Positions 1 through 11,860 are shown, counted from the first letter of the stretch. The stretch is DNA of 64,000 bases from Vogesella indigofera (GCF_028548395.1 NZ_JAQQLA010000004.1:806001-870000), one strand, 5' to 3'. The notes: generated from the sequence alone by a model not told the origin. Numbers and translations are program-made.

Positions 1-99
1 GGCCAGACCCTGGGCCAGCACGTAGACGTGACCGTCGCAGTCTTGCTGGCAGCCGGTCAGCAGCGCGGCCAGCGCGAGGGGAAGCAGGAGCTTGATCAA
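1..99 (-). CDS. Lipoprotein, N-terminal part only (runs off the window edge)
   Basis: Reading leftward from a TTG that overlaps the hemJ stop codon (TTTTGATC junction), 33 codons are visible. They show a short basic start, a hydrophobic core LLLPLALAALL and the lipobox LTGC, so the product should be a lipid-anchored envelope protein with the cysteine near residue 17. The mature part seen so far contains a second cysteine (QQDC). The rest lies outside the window, so no family can be named. Translational coupling to hemJ suggests it is the last visible gene of that leftward operon. The TTG start is chosen for the stop-start overlap; I see no better ATG. Confidence 0.6.
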   Translation of the reverse strand, partial: MIKLLLPLALAALLTGCQQDCDGHVYVLAQGLA

Positions 100-512
100 A
101 ACGGTTTCACCACCACCAGGATCAGCACTGCCAGCAGCAGCAGTACCGGTACTTCGTTGAAGAATCGGAACCAGACGTGGCTCCGGCGATTGCGCTGCTG
201 CACGAAGTCCTGCAGCAGCCGGTAGCAGTAGCCGTGGTAGCCGACCAGTACCGCCACCAGCGCCAGCTTGGCGTGCAGCCAGCCGCCGCTAACGCCATAG
301 CCCAGCCACAGCAGCAGGCCGAGCGCCAGCGCCAGCACCGCCAGCGGCGTCATGAAGCGGAACAGCTTGAACGCCATCAGCAGCAGGCGGTCGTATTCCT
401 TGCCCGGCTCGGCCAGCGCCAGGTTAACGTACAACCGGGGCAGGTAGAACAGGCCGGCGAACCAGGACACCACGAAGAACAGGTGGAAGGCCTTGAGATA
501 GAGGTAGGTCAT
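96..512 (-). CDS. hemJ: Protoporphyrinogen IX oxidase HemJ
   Basis: A 138-residue integral membrane protein of the HemJ (UPF0093) family, which oxidises protoporphyrinogen IX to protoporphyrin IX in the penultimate step of heme synthesis. The N-terminal segment KAFHLFFVVSWFAGLFYLPR is the family signature with its conserved histidine, and FRFMTPLA and GWLHAKLALV match later conserved blocks. About four membrane helices are seen (residues 5-25, 55-75, 80-98, 120-136). Length is normal. Its ATG abuts the stop of the upstream MmcQ-like gene, so the two are probably co-transcribed. Confidence 0.85.
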   Translation of the reverse strand: MTYLYLKAFHLFFVVSWFAGLFYLPRLYVNLALAEPGKEYDRLLLMAFKLFRFMTPLAVLALALGLLLWLGYGVSGGWLHAKLALVAVLVGYHGYCYRLLQDFVQQRNRRSHVWFRFFNEVPVLLLLAVLILVVVKPF

Positions 513-869
513 TCAGAGTCCGTATTGCGCGCGGGTGGCTTTTGACAGCCGGGAAAGCACGATGATACGTGCTGCGGCCAACCTGGCCTCGATTTGCGCC
601 ACGCTGAAGCTCTGCAGCGTGTGCAGCTTGATCCAGCGCGCACGTGCCAGGTAGGGCGCCGGGGTGACGCCGGGCAGGTCGCACAGCGCGAGAAAGTCGT
701 CGGCGTCGACCTTGAACGCGACGCCGCCATCGTGGAAGGTGGCGAACATCTTGCCTTCGATCTGCAGCACGCGCACGCCGCCCCACTTGATGTCGAGCAC
801 CACGTCGGGCAGCGCCAGCGCGTGCTGCTCCAGCTGGTGCAGCAGCGCGGCATCAAGTGACGGCGACAT
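513..869 (-). CDS. MmcQ/YjbR family protein
   Basis: A 118-residue protein of the MmcQ/YjbR family, a small alpha/beta fold often labelled DNA-binding but without a firmly known role. It has the typical order: an N-terminal helix with LPDVVLDIKWGG, the central IEGKMFATF strand region, FKVDADDFLALCDLPGV, then the ARWIKLHTL block and a C-terminal helix. It lies between the M48 protease gene (3-base gap) and hemJ (adjacent). The repeated 12-mer described under findings occurs inside the gene at 573-584, read in frame as RLAA. Confidence 0.75.
   Translation of the reverse strand: MSPSLDAALLHQLEQHALALPDVVLDIKWGGVRVLQIEGKMFATFHDGGVAFKVDADDFLALCDLPGVTPAPYLARARWIKLHTLQSFSVAQIEARLAAARIIVLSRLSKATRAQYGL
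573..584 (-). repeat. AGGTTGGCCGCA repeat, reverse copy
   Basis: Exact copy inside the MmcQ-like coding region, encoding Arg-Leu-Ala-Ala near the C terminus. Confidence 0.85.
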
Positions 870-872
870 CGC

Positions 873-1694
873 TCAGCGCGCCTTGCGGGCGGCGTTGTAC
901 AGAGGCAGCACGCGCGGGATCTGGCGTTGCAGCTCGTCGATACGCGCCGGGCCGGACGGGTGGGTGGACAGGAAGCTCGGGCCGGTGCCGGCACCGTTCT
1001 GCATCATCTTCTGCCACAGCGTCACCGCCGCGTTCGGGTTGTAGCCGGCGCGCGCCATCAGCTCCAGGCCGATGATGTCGGCCTCGGATTCCATGGTGCG
1101 GCTGTTGGGCTTGGTCAGCGCCACGTCGGTGGCGATCGCGGCCAGTTCCATCGAGCCTTGCGACAGGCCGGCCAGCTGGCCGACGATGCCGAGGCCCATC
1201 TGCTGTGCGTAGGCCTGGCTCATGGTCTCGCGCGAGTGTTCGCGCAGCGCGTGCGAGATCTCGTGGCCGATGATGGCCGCCATCTCGTCGTCGCTCAGGC
1301 GCAGGCGGTTGACGATGCCGCTGTAGACCATGATCTTGCCGCCGGCCATCGCGTAGGCGTTCAGGTCGTCGGACTGGGTGACGTTCACTTCCCACTTCCA
1401 GCTGCGCGCGTCGGCGCGGAACACCGGCACCTGCGCGATCAGGCGTTGCGACACCGCGCGCACGCGGGCGGTCAGCGCGGCGTCGGTGTTGAGCGTGCCG
1501 GCGCTACGCGCCTTGCCCACTTCCTGCACATAGGATTGCGCGGAGGCCTGCTCCACTTCCTGCGGCGACAGCAGCATCAGCTGCTTGCGGCTGGCACCTA
1601 CGGCGCCGGTGGCGGTGGTGTTGACACAGCCGGCAACAGCCGCGGAAAGCATCAGGACACATCCGGTCCGGGTCAGCCAGTTAGCCATTTTCAT
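873..1694 (-). CDS. M48 family metalloprotease, probable lipoprotein
   Basis: A 273-residue zinc metallopeptidase of family M48, resembling the periplasmic proteases LoiP/YggG and BepA-type proteins that act on misfolded envelope proteins. The zinc site HEISH is near residue 140 and the third ligand is in the block ESEADIIGLELM about 60 residues later. The N terminus is a signal peptide ending AAVAGC, so it is probably lipidated at Cys22. There is no membrane domain and no C-terminal TPR block. A second ATG (MANW) lies two codons downstream of the chosen start. It follows rubredoxin in the same leftward run. Confidence 0.85.
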   Translation of the reverse strand: MKMANWLTRTGCVLMLSAAVAGCVNTTATGAVGASRKQLMLLSPQEVEQASAQSYVQEVGKARSAGTLNTDAALTARVRAVSQRLIAQVPVFRADARSWKWEVNVTQSDDLNAYAMAGGKIMVYSGIVNRLRLSDDEMAAIIGHEISHALREHSRETMSQAYAQQMGLGIVGQLAGLSQGSMELAAIATDVALTKPNSRTMESEADIIGLELMARAGYNPNAAVTLWQKMMQNGAGTGPSFLSTHPSGPARIDELQRQIPRVLPLYNAARKAR

Positions 1695-1717
1695 GTTTCC
1701 TCTTGCAGCGGCGTCAC

Positions 1718-1882
1718 TCAGAACGCCATCATCTCGAAATCGTCTTTACGGGCGTCGCAATCCGGGCAGGTCCAGTTCATCGGCACATCTTCCCACTTGG
1801 TGCCGGGCGGGATGCCGTCTTCCGGGCGACCCGCCGCTTCGTCGTAGATAAAGCCGCAGATCAGACACATCCAGGTTTGCAT
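1718..1882 (-). CDS. Rubredoxin
   Basis: A 54-residue protein beginning MQTWMCLICGFIYDEA and containing a second knuckle CPDCDARK. The two CxxC pairs (Cys6/Cys9 and Cys39/Cys42) bind the single iron of rubredoxin, a small cytoplasmic electron carrier. Length and spacing are normal for the family. It lies 23 bases upstream of the M48 protease gene and diverges from thiD with only about 65 bases between the two starts, so the promoters must overlap. Confidence 0.92.
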   Translation of the reverse strand: MQTWMCLICGFIYDEAAGRPEDGIPPGTKWEDVPMNWTCPDCDARKDDFEMMAF

Positions 1883-1947
1883 AGTGTTAAGCCTTCGCTC
1901 GGTTAAAATCCGTATTGTAAATCCTGTGAGACCAGAGAGGTTAAGCC

Positions 1948-2808
1948 TTGAGCCAAGACATCATTCTCCCGCCTATCGTGCTGACGCTGGCGGGAGCCGA
2001 TCCCACCAGCGGCGCCGGCATCCAGGCCGACATCCTGACCCTGGCCAGCATGGGCTGCCATCCGCTGTCGGTGATCACCGCCATCACGGTGCAGGACACC
2101 CGCGGCGTGCAGGACTTCATGGTCATCGACGACGAATGGGTGCTCGACCAGGCGCGCGCGGTGCTGGAAGACATGCCGGTGGCCGCGTTCAAGGTCGGCA
2201 TGATCGGCAGCATCGATAACGTGGTCGCCATCGCCGAGCTGATCGCCGACTACCCGGATATCCCGCTGATCTACGATCCGGTGCTGGCCAGCGGCGCCGG
2301 CGACGAGCTGGCGCGCGAGGACATGATCCACGTGCTGCGCGACATGCTGTTGCCGCAGGTGACCGTGCTGACCCCCAACAGCATCGAGGCGCGGCGGCTG
2401 GCGGCCAATGACGCCGACGACGAGGAAGAGCTGTCGGTGGCCGACTGCGCCAAACGTCTGACGCGGCTGGGCTGCGACTACGTGTTCATCACCGGCACCC
2501 ACGAGCCGACGCGCGACGTGGAAAACCGGCTCTACGACCTGGGCGGCGAAATCCGCGTCGACACCTGGCCTAGACTCAACGGCAGCTTCCATGGTTCCGG
2601 CTGCACCCTCGCCGCCGCCATCGCCGGGCTGGTGGCGCGCGGGCTGGCGGTGCCGGAGGCGGTGAAAGAGGCGCAGGACTACACCTGGCAGGCGCTGCGC
2701 TACGGCTTCCGCCCCGGCATGGGCCAGTTCATTCCCGACCGCCTGTTCTGGGCCAATGACGACGCTGGCGACGACGATGCCGACAAGGAACAAGATGCAA
2801 ACGTTTAA
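1948..2808 (+). CDS. thiD: Hydroxymethylpyrimidine/phosphomethylpyrimidine kinase
   Basis: A 286-residue ribokinase-fold enzyme that phosphorylates hydroxymethylpyrimidine twice to give HMP-PP for thiamine synthesis. The substrate loop GADPTSGAGIQADI is at residues 16-29, and the anion-hole/catalytic block FHGSGCTLAAA with its GSGC cysteine is near 215. The start is TTG at 1948, preceded by GAGAGG at 1935-1940. The C-terminal acidic tail (DDAGDDDADKEQD) is longer than usual and overlaps the start of thiE by 14 bases, so the two are translationally coupled. The 65-base leader is too short to hold a TPP riboswitch. Confidence 0.93.
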   Translation: MSQDIILPPIVLTLAGADPTSGAGIQADILTLASMGCHPLSVITAITVQDTRGVQDFMVIDDEWVLDQARAVLEDMPVAAFKVGMIGSIDNVVAIAELIADYPDIPLIYDPVLASGAGDELAREDMIHVLRDMLLPQVTVLTPNSIEARRLAANDADDEEELSVADCAKRLTRLGCDYVFITGTHEPTRDVENRLYDLGGEIRVDTWPRLNGSFHGSGCTLAAAIAGLVARGLAVPEAVKEAQDYTWQALRYGFRPGMGQFIPDRLFWANDDAGDDDADKEQDANV

Positions 2809-3409
2809 CGGCCTGTACGCGATCACCCCCGACACCGACGACAGCGAGCGCCTGATCGAGCAGGTCGGCGCCGTGCTCGACGGCGGCGCGCGCATCCTGC
2901 AGTACCGCAACAAGGGCAGCGACACGGTGCGCCGGCTGTGGCAGGCCAATATCCTGGTCAGTCTGGCACGCAGCCGCAATGCGCTGTTCATCGTCAACGA
3001 CGATGTCGAACTGGCGCGCGCGGTCGGCGCCGACGGCGTGCACGTTGGCCGCGACGACGCCGGCATCGCCGCCGCCCGCGCCGCGCTCGGCCCCGGCGCC
3101 ATCGTCGGCGCCAGCTGCTACGACAGCCTGGCGCTGGCACAGGCGGCGGTGGCCGCCGGCGCCAGCTACGTCGCCTTCGGCGCGGTGTATCCGTCCGCCA
3201 CCAAGCCCGGCGCCGTGGCGGCGCCGCTGTCGCTGTTCGCCGACGCCGCCGGCCTCGGCGTGCCGCGGGTCGCCATCGGCGGCATCACCGCCGCCAACGC
3301 CGGGGCGGTGGTCGCCGCCGGCGCCGACGCCATCGCGGTGATCGGCGGCCTGTTCGAACAGGCCGACCCCGGCGCCGCGGCGCGCACGCTGGCGGCGCTG
3401 TACCGCTGA
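2795..3409 (+). CDS. thiE: Thiamine phosphate synthase
   Basis: A 204-residue TIM-barrel enzyme joining HMP-PP and the thiazole phosphate to make thiamine phosphate. Visible motifs are LQYRNKGSD near residue 28, IVNDDVELA with GADGVHVGRDD near 65-85, the phosphate loop SATKPGA near 135 and AIGGITAANA near 165. The ATG at 2795 is chosen because AAGGA lies five bases upstream and the protein then begins MQTFNGLYAITPD, as in the family. A longer in-frame extension back to 2756 has no ribosome site. It forms an operon with thiD. Confidence 0.92.
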   Translation: MQTFNGLYAITPDTDDSERLIEQVGAVLDGGARILQYRNKGSDTVRRLWQANILVSLARSRNALFIVNDDVELARAVGADGVHVGRDDAGIAAARAALGPGAIVGASCYDSLALAQAAVAAGASYVAFGAVYPSATKPGAVAAPLSLFADAAGLGVPRVAIGGITAANAGAVVAAGADAIAVIGGLFEQADPGAAARTLAALYR

Positions 3410-3439
3410 GCAGCACTCCACGCCCGGCGCTCCAGACCG

Positions 3440-3526
3440 GGCGGGACGGCATTAAAAACGGCTGCGGCAGCGGTGTTTATCCGGAGATAAACCCGCCTGC
3501 CGCAGCCGTTTTCACCGGGTCCCGCC
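3440..3526. repeat. Nested palindrome after thiE (intergenic repeat family)
   Basis: Three nested stems: GGCGGGAC/GTCCCGCC (3440-3447 with 3519-3526), a 16-bp stem starting AAAACGGCTGCGG (3455-3470 with 3497-3512) and GTTTATC/GATAAAC (3475-3481 with 3486-3492). The core AAAACGGCTGCGG...CCGCAGCCGTTTTCA resembles the elements at 12465-12562 and 42801-42923. It lies between the convergent thiE and 3559-3807 genes and could terminate both. Confidence 0.65.
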
Positions 3527-3558
3527 TGCTCGCGTGAGCGCGCGATCGTGAACCGGCG

Positions 3559-3807
3559 TCAGGCCACCGTGTCGATGATGCCGCCGACAAGCTGCAGGCC
3601 GCTGGCCAGCGCCGCGCCGGTGGCGGAGAAACCGCCATACAGCGCGTCGCCGCCCTCCTCGATGCCGCTGACCACGCCGGTGGCCACCTGCAGCGCGCCG
3701 GCGCTGATGTCGCCGACGCCGGAGGCGATCTTCACCACCCCGCTACCCACGCTGCCCAGGCCGTAGGCCACGGTGGACCCCGCTGCCGCGATGCCGGAGA
3801 GACTCAT
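3559..3807 (-). CDS. Small Gly/Ala-rich hydrophobic protein of unknown function
   Basis: An 82-residue protein I do not recognise. It is made almost entirely of Gly, Ala, Ser, Val and Leu in a loose glycine-zipper pattern (GLGSVGSGVVKIASGVGD, then SAGALQVATGVVSGI), interrupted once by IEEGGDALYGGF near residue 50. There is no cleavable signal peptide with a charged start. The ribosome site AAAGGA seven bases before the ATG supports translation. It stands alone between convergent thiE and the SulP gene. Composition recalls small membrane-active or bacteriocin-like peptides, but that is only a resemblance. Confidence 0.6.
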   Translation of the reverse strand: MSLSGIAAAGSTVAYGLGSVGSGVVKIASGVGDISAGALQVATGVVSGIEEGGDALYGGFSATGAALASGLQLVGGIIDTVA

Positions 3808-3927
3808 CTTGCTGTCCTTTGCTGTGCTGTTGCCGCCCCTGCGGCATGACGATTTGTAGCCTAGCGTCAGCGCAACTTATCCATGCTGCGGTTTTGCATC
3901 CACCCTGTTACAAGACGGCAACATGGC

Positions 3928-3945
3928 GCGGCCAACGTTGGCCGC
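3928..3945. repeat. Perfect 18-bp palindrome GCGGCCAACGTTGGCCGC
   Basis: Two head-to-head half sites of the window-wide repeat, centred on AACGTT. It sits directly beyond the terminator of the SulP gene and before the start region of the small Gly-rich gene. Confidence 0.75.
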
Positions 3946-3975
3946 AAAAAAACCGCCACGCGGCGGCGTGGCGGT
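3946..3975 (-). terminator. Rho-independent terminator of the SulP gene
   Basis: Stem ACCGCCACG (3952-3960) pairs with CGTGGCGGT (3967-3975) around a CGGCGG loop. Read leftward the stem is followed by a run of seven T (A-run 3946-3952). It begins 20 bases past the SulP stop. Confidence 0.85.
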
Positions 3976-3995
3976 GCGGAGGTGCGCGATGCGGC

Positions 3996-5510
3996 TCAAC
4001 CCAGCTTGTTGTCGGCGATGTGGTAGTGCGGGTCCTCGAACTGGTTGACCTCCACCATGCCCTTGGCCTTGTCCAGCAGCTCCAGGCAATCCGGGCTCAG
4101 GTAGCGCAGGTGCAGCGTCTTGCCGGCCTGCTGGTAGCGCGCGGCCAGCGCGTCGATGGCCTCGATGGCGGAGTGGTCGACCACCCGCGCGCGGCGGAAC
4201 TCGATCACCACGTGCTCGGGGTCGCTCTTGGGCGCGAACAGCTCGCTGAAGTTGGCGGTGGAGGCGAAGAACAGGCTGCCCTCCAGCTCGTACACCTTCC
4301 AGCCCTGCGCGTCGGTGCGGGTCGTGACGCGGATGGTCTTGGCGTGCTGCCAGGCGAACACCAGCGCGGCAAACACCACGCCGCACAGCACCGCCACCGC
4401 CAGATCGGTGAGCACGGTGATCAGCGTCACGCCGACGACGATGATCGCGTCCTGGCGCGGGATCTTGCGCAGCACCTGCAGGCTGCCCCAGGCAAAGGTC
4501 TTCTGCGACACCACCAGCATCAGCCCGACCAGCGCCGCCAGCGGGATCTGCTCGATCCATGGCGCCAGGAACAGGATGAAGCCGAGCAGGAACAGCGCGG
4601 CGACGATGCCGGACAGGCGGTGGCGGGCGCCGTTGTTGATGTTGATCATGCTCTGCCCGATCAGCACGCAGCCGCCCATGGTGGCGAACAGGCCGGCCAC
4701 CACGTTGCCGCCGCCCTGCGCCAGCGCCTCGCGGTTGGGCTGGCCGCGGCTGTCGGTGATGTCGTCGATCAGGTTCAGCGTCAGCAGCGACTCCAGCAGG
4801 CCGATGGCGGCCAGCACCAGCGCATACGGCAGGATGATGTAGAGCGTGTCCAGCGTCAGCGGCACCTGCGGCAGGTGGAACTGCGGCAGGCCGCCGGCGA
4901 TGGAGCCCATGTCGCCGACGGTCTTGGTGTCGATGCCGAAGCCGGCCACCACGCCGGCCACGATCAGGATCGCCGCCAGCGCCGCCGGAATGGTACGGCT
5001 CAGGCGCGGCAGCAGGTAGATGATGGCCATGGTCAGCACCGTCAGCGCCGCCATCACCGCCATCACCGCCAGCTGCGGCGCGGCCAGCCACTGGCCGCCG
5101 CTCTTGAAATGGCCGGCCTGCGCCACCGTCATCACCAGCGCCAGGCCGTTGACGAAGCCCAGCATCACCGAGTGCGGCACCATGCGGATGAACTTGCCCA
5201 GCTTGAAGGCGCCGAACAGCAGCTGCAGCACCCCCATCAGCACCACGCTGGCGTACAGGTATTCCACGCCGTAGCGGGTGACGATGGACACCATCACCAC
5301 CGCCAGCGCGCCGGTGGCGCCGGAGATCATGCCCGGACGGCCGCCGAAGCTGGCGCTGATCAGGCACAGGAAAAAGGCGGCGTACAGCCCGGTCAGCGGG
5401 CTGACGTGGGCGACCAGCGCGAAGGCGATCGCCTCCGGCACCAGTGCCAGCGCCACGGTGATGCCGCTGAAAAAGTCGGTCTTGATCGCCGACGGGGTCA
5501 TTTTGGTCAA
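3996..5510 (-). CDS. SulP family anion transporter with STAS domain
   Basis: About 504 residues. The first 390 form a hydrophobic SLC26/SulP transport domain (FSGITVALALVPEAIAFALV, SGATGALAVVM, LTGLYAAFF), and the last 100 a cytoplasmic STAS domain (ELEGSLFFASTANF, VVIEFRRARVVDHSAIEAID). SulP proteins move sulfate, bicarbonate or dicarboxylates; the substrate cannot be told here. The TTG at 5510 is preferred because GGAG stands seven bases upstream, and an ATG (MTPSAIKTDFF) follows three codons later at 5501. The open frame runs on to 5597 but that extension looks non-coding. It is monocistronic with its own terminator. Confidence 0.85.
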   Translation of the reverse strand: MTKMTPSAIKTDFFSGITVALALVPEAIAFALVAHVSPLTGLYAAFFLCLISASFGGRPGMISGATGALAVVMVSIVTRYGVEYLYASVVLMGVLQLLFGAFKLGKFIRMVPHSVMLGFVNGLALVMTVAQAGHFKSGGQWLAAPQLAVMAVMAALTVLTMAIIYLLPRLSRTIPAALAAILIVAGVVAGFGIDTKTVGDMGSIAGGLPQFHLPQVPLTLDTLYIILPYALVLAAIGLLESLLTLNLIDDITDSRGQPNREALAQGGGNVVAGLFATMGGCVLIGQSMININNGARHRLSGIVAALFLLGFILFLAPWIEQIPLAALVGLMLVVSQKTFAWGSLQVLRKIPRQDAIIVVGVTLITVLTDLAVAVLCGVVFAALVFAWQHAKTIRVTTRTDAQGWKVYELEGSLFFASTANFSELFAPKSDPEHVVIEFRRARVVDHSAIEAIDALAARYQQAGKTLHLRYLSPDCLELLDKAKGMVEVNQFEDPHYHIADNKLG

Positions 5511-5664
5511 CACGCTACTCCGCAACAGGGTGCGCGCCGGCAGGCGGCGGCAAACGATATCAGGCAAGACAAAGGCAGGACGGCAGGCAGGCGGCACGGC
5601 CTGGCAGGCGAAAAAAGGGAGCGATTATGCTACAGAAACAGGGACTTGTCGCCGCGAACGGCGC

Positions 5665-6489
5665 TCAGCCGGCGCCCAGGGTTGGCCGCAAGGCGCTGCT
5701 GCCGGGCGGCTGCGGGCGGAACAGCGGCTGGCTCTGCCCCGGCAGGCGGTAGCGCTGCGCCAGCGTCTGGTACAGCCCGGCCTGCGCCTGCTGCTGCAGC
5801 GCCTTGTTGAAGCGGTCACGCGCGCGCACGTCGCGGAAGGACAGCGCGTACTGCGTCGGCGGGAACAGCGCGTGGGTGCACAGCGGCTGGCGGTTGTTCA
5901 GCGGCACATCCGGCTGCATCGAGAAGTGCAGGAAGATGTACAGGTCGGAGATCACCACGTCGGTGCGGCCGGTGAACAGCAGGTTGTTGAGGATGGATTG
6001 CGGCGACGACTCGACGTAAGCGGCATTGCTCCTGGTCATCGCCGCGAACTCGGCGCCGAGAAAGCGCTGCGCGTTGTGGAAGGCCGCCACCCGGTACTGG
6101 CCCAGCTCGGCGATGTGTTTCAGCTGCAGGTGGCGCTGGCACAGCGTGATCGCCATATTGCGGTAGGCGATGTAGGGCTCGGACACGAACGGACCGTCGT
6201 TGGAGATGGCGGCGTCGATGCGGCCGTCGGCCAGCGCCTGCTGCGCGCGCTGGTTGGGCAGCAGCAGGATTCTGGGCTGGTAGCCGGCGGCGCGCAGCAC
6301 GCTGCTGACCAGCTCGTACTCGATGCCGCGGGATTCGTCGGCGATGATGTACGGCGGCTTGTTTTCACCCAGCGCCACCTGCAGCACCGGCAGCGGCGGC
6401 GACTCCAGCGCCTGCGCCGGCAGTGCCAGACACAGCAGCGCCGCCGCCAGCAGCCGGCGCGGCCAACCTTGGGCCGGGTAGTGCGCCAT
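5665..6489 (-). CDS. Periplasmic solute-binding protein, family 3
   Basis: A 274-residue secreted protein with a signal peptide (LLAAALLCLALPAQA) and a type II periplasmic binding fold of the amino-acid ABC/SBP_bac_3 class: VALGENKPPYIIAD, RGIEYELVSSVLRAAGY, LADGRIDAAISNDG, then the second lobe with GRTDVVISDLYIF. No permease or ATPase gene is beside it. Its ATG lies two bases after the metH stop, so it is probably translated from the metH message. The last residues (SSALRPTLGAG) come from a copy of the dispersed repeat (GGGTTGGCCGCA, one mismatch, 5679-5690), and another near-copy lies in the signal peptide at 6458-6469. Confidence 0.75.
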   Translation of the reverse strand: MAHYPAQGWPRRLLAAALLCLALPAQALESPPLPVLQVALGENKPPYIIADESRGIEYELVSSVLRAAGYQPRILLLPNQRAQQALADGRIDAAISNDGPFVSEPYIAYRNMAITLCQRHLQLKHIAELGQYRVAAFHNAQRFLGAEFAAMTRSNAAYVESSPQSILNNLLFTGRTDVVISDLYIFLHFSMQPDVPLNNRQPLCTHALFPPTQYALSFRDVRARDRFNKALQQQAQAGLYQTLAQRYRLPGQSQPLFRPQPPGSSALRPTLGAG

Positions 6490-6491
6490 GA

Positions 6492-10217
<3,726 letters not shown>

Positions 10218-10341
10218 GGCAAAGGCGGCTTTTTTAAGTAAAACTACGTAGATGCGGAGCCGGTTATCTTAACATTGCGCACGCGGCTGCGAGATCGAAT
10301 CCTTAGATCGAGCATTTATAACCATCTGGCTGGTGCTTCAT

Positions 10342-11100
10342 ATGAAAACCCCACTTCTGGTGCTAACCATTGCCGCTGCCGGCCTGCTGGCCAGCGGCAC
10401 CCAGGCCGCGCCGGCGCTGCGTATCGGCGTCGCCGACTCCGACTCCGCCCCGATCGTGGTGCTGGCCGGCAGCCAGCTGGTCGGCGGGCTGTCGAAGGAG
10501 CTGGGCGAAGAGCTGGGGCGCACGCTGAAGGCACCGGTGGAGTTCATCGTGGTGTCGCGCAAGCGGGTGGAGATGTCGATCGACAACGGCAGCATCGACA
10601 TCGTGTGCAACACCAATCCGGCGTGGTATGTCGGCGCCTCGCGCGTCGGCTGGACGCGCGAGTTCTACCCGCAGATCGAGCGGGTGATGTCGCTGAAGCC
10701 GCACCCGCGCACCATCGACAGCATCGACGAGCTGGCTGGCCAGCGCATCGGCGTCATCGGCGGCTATCACTACACCACGGTGGAGCCGCTGTGGCAGGGC
10801 CAGCGCGCCACCCGCGTCAACCAGCCGCGGCTGCCGCTGTTGATGCGCGCGCTGCAGACCGGCATGGTCGACGTGGTGATCAATTCCGAGCTGGAGATGA
10901 GCGCCTGGGCGCGCGCCAACCCGGCGCAGGCGGCCAACCTGCGGCTGCATCCGCTGGTGGTGTCGGTGATGCCGACGCGCTGCGCGGTGTCGCCGGGCAG
11001 CCGCTACAGCGAGAGCCGGCTCGACCAGGCCATCGGCGAGATGGAACAAAACGGCAGCATCCGGCGTATCCTTGACCGCTATGAATGGAAAAACCGCTAA
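10342..11100 (+). CDS. Periplasmic solute-binding protein, family 3 (paralogue A)
   Basis: A 252-residue secreted protein: signal peptide ending GTQA, then LRIGVADSDSAPIVVL, SKELGEELGR, a first-lobe motif IDIVCNTNPAWYVGAS, the hinge GQRIGVIGGYHYTTVEP and a second lobe (MRALQTGMVDVVINSELEMS). It is the SBP_bac_3/ABC amino-acid type. It shares the unusual CNTNPAW motif and overall plan with the next gene, so the two are tandem duplicates. No transport partner is adjacent. ATG 10342 is chosen; an in-frame GTG three codons earlier (10333) is possible. The ribosome site is weak. Confidence 0.75.
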   Translation: MKTPLLVLTIAAAGLLASGTQAAPALRIGVADSDSAPIVVLAGSQLVGGLSKELGEELGRTLKAPVEFIVVSRKRVEMSIDNGSIDIVCNTNPAWYVGASRVGWTREFYPQIERVMSLKPHPRTIDSIDELAGQRIGVIGGYHYTTVEPLWQGQRATRVNQPRLPLLMRALQTGMVDVVINSELEMSAWARANPAQAANLRLHPLVVSVMPTRCAVSPGSRYSESRLDQAIGEMEQNGSIRRILDRYEWKNR

Positions 11101-11860
11101 CCGTTGGCCGCAACGGCTGGCCGGCGCCCTGTGCCTGCTGGCCGTGACCCTGCCTGCCACCGCCGCCGACGACACCCTCACCGTCGGCGTCACCGAGAAC
11201 GACGCAGCACCGTCGATGATCTTTTCCTACAGCCCGCAGCTGCAGCTGGACGGCGGGGTGTGGAAGGACCTGCTGGACAGCATCGGCCACCAGCTCGGCC
11301 AGCGCGTGCAGTACCTGCCGCTGGCGCGCAAGCGCATGGACAGCTACCTGCAGAACGGCCAGATCGACATGGTGTGCAACACCAATCCGGCGTGGTGGGA
11401 GGCGCCGGAACGCTTCCACTGGTCGCTGCCGCTGTCCGAGCAGGTGGAGCGTTTCGTGTCGCCGCTGACGCTGCACGAGCGCATCACCTCGCTGAGCCAG
11501 CTCAACGGCCGCCGCATCGGCACCGTGATCGGCTACCACTACCCGGCACTGGCGTACGCCTTTGCCCACGGCGCGCAGCGCATCGACCAGCAGCAGGCCA
11601 ACCTGCAGCTGCGCGCCGCCGCCAGTGGCGTGGTCGACGTCGCGGTGGTCGACGAGCTGAGCTTTGCCTGGTGGCTGAAAAACAATCTGCGCGAAGCGCG
11701 CCAGGTGCAGCTGCAACCGCTGGTGCTGTCGCGCATGCCGCTCAGCTGCGCGCTGTCGCGCCGCTCGCACCTGGCGCCGGCCAGCCTCAACCACGCGATC
11801 CGCACCCTGCAACAGCAGGGCGTGCTGGCCGCCCGCCTCAAGCCTTACCAAGTGCCATGA
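11081..11860 (+). CDS. Periplasmic solute-binding protein, family 3 (paralogue B)
   Basis: A 259-residue paralogue of the preceding gene. It begins MNGKTANRWPQRLAG, has a signal peptide ending ATAA, then LTVGVTENDAAPSM, LARKRMDSYLQNGQIDMVCN, TNPAWWEAPERFHWS and GRRIGTVIGYHYPALAYAF. Its first 20 bases overlap paralogue A, and its stop overlaps the start of the YqiA gene (ATGA), so all three are one transcript. The dispersed-repeat core CGTTGGCCGCAA is in the signal-peptide codons (11102-11113). The ligand is unknown; the CNTNPAWW block probably lines the pocket. Confidence 0.75.
   Translation: MNGKTANRWPQRLAGALCLLAVTLPATAADDTLTVGVTENDAAPSMIFSYSPQLQLDGGVWKDLLDSIGHQLGQRVQYLPLARKRMDSYLQNGQIDMVCNTNPAWWEAPERFHWSLPLSEQVERFVSPLTLHERITSLSQLNGRRIGTVIGYHYPALAYAFAHGAQRIDQQQANLQLRAAASGVVDVAVVDELSFAWWLKNNLREARQVQLQPLVLSRMPLSCALSRRSHLAPASLNHAIRTLQQQGVLAARLKPYQVP

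Noticed and set aside
1883..1947. TPP riboswitch before thiD
   Set aside because: The leader is only about 65 bases and lacks the conserved CUGAGA and ACCUGA elements.
3819..5810. Very long open frames antisense to SulP, metH (6621-8897), parC and others
   Set aside because: Mirror frames are common in GC-rich genes. They are His/Gln/Arg-rich, lack domains, and the opposite strand carries clear families.
10218..10341. Cobalamin or SAH riboswitch before metH
   Set aside because: The 124-base spacer lacks a B12 box and the nested stems of either class.
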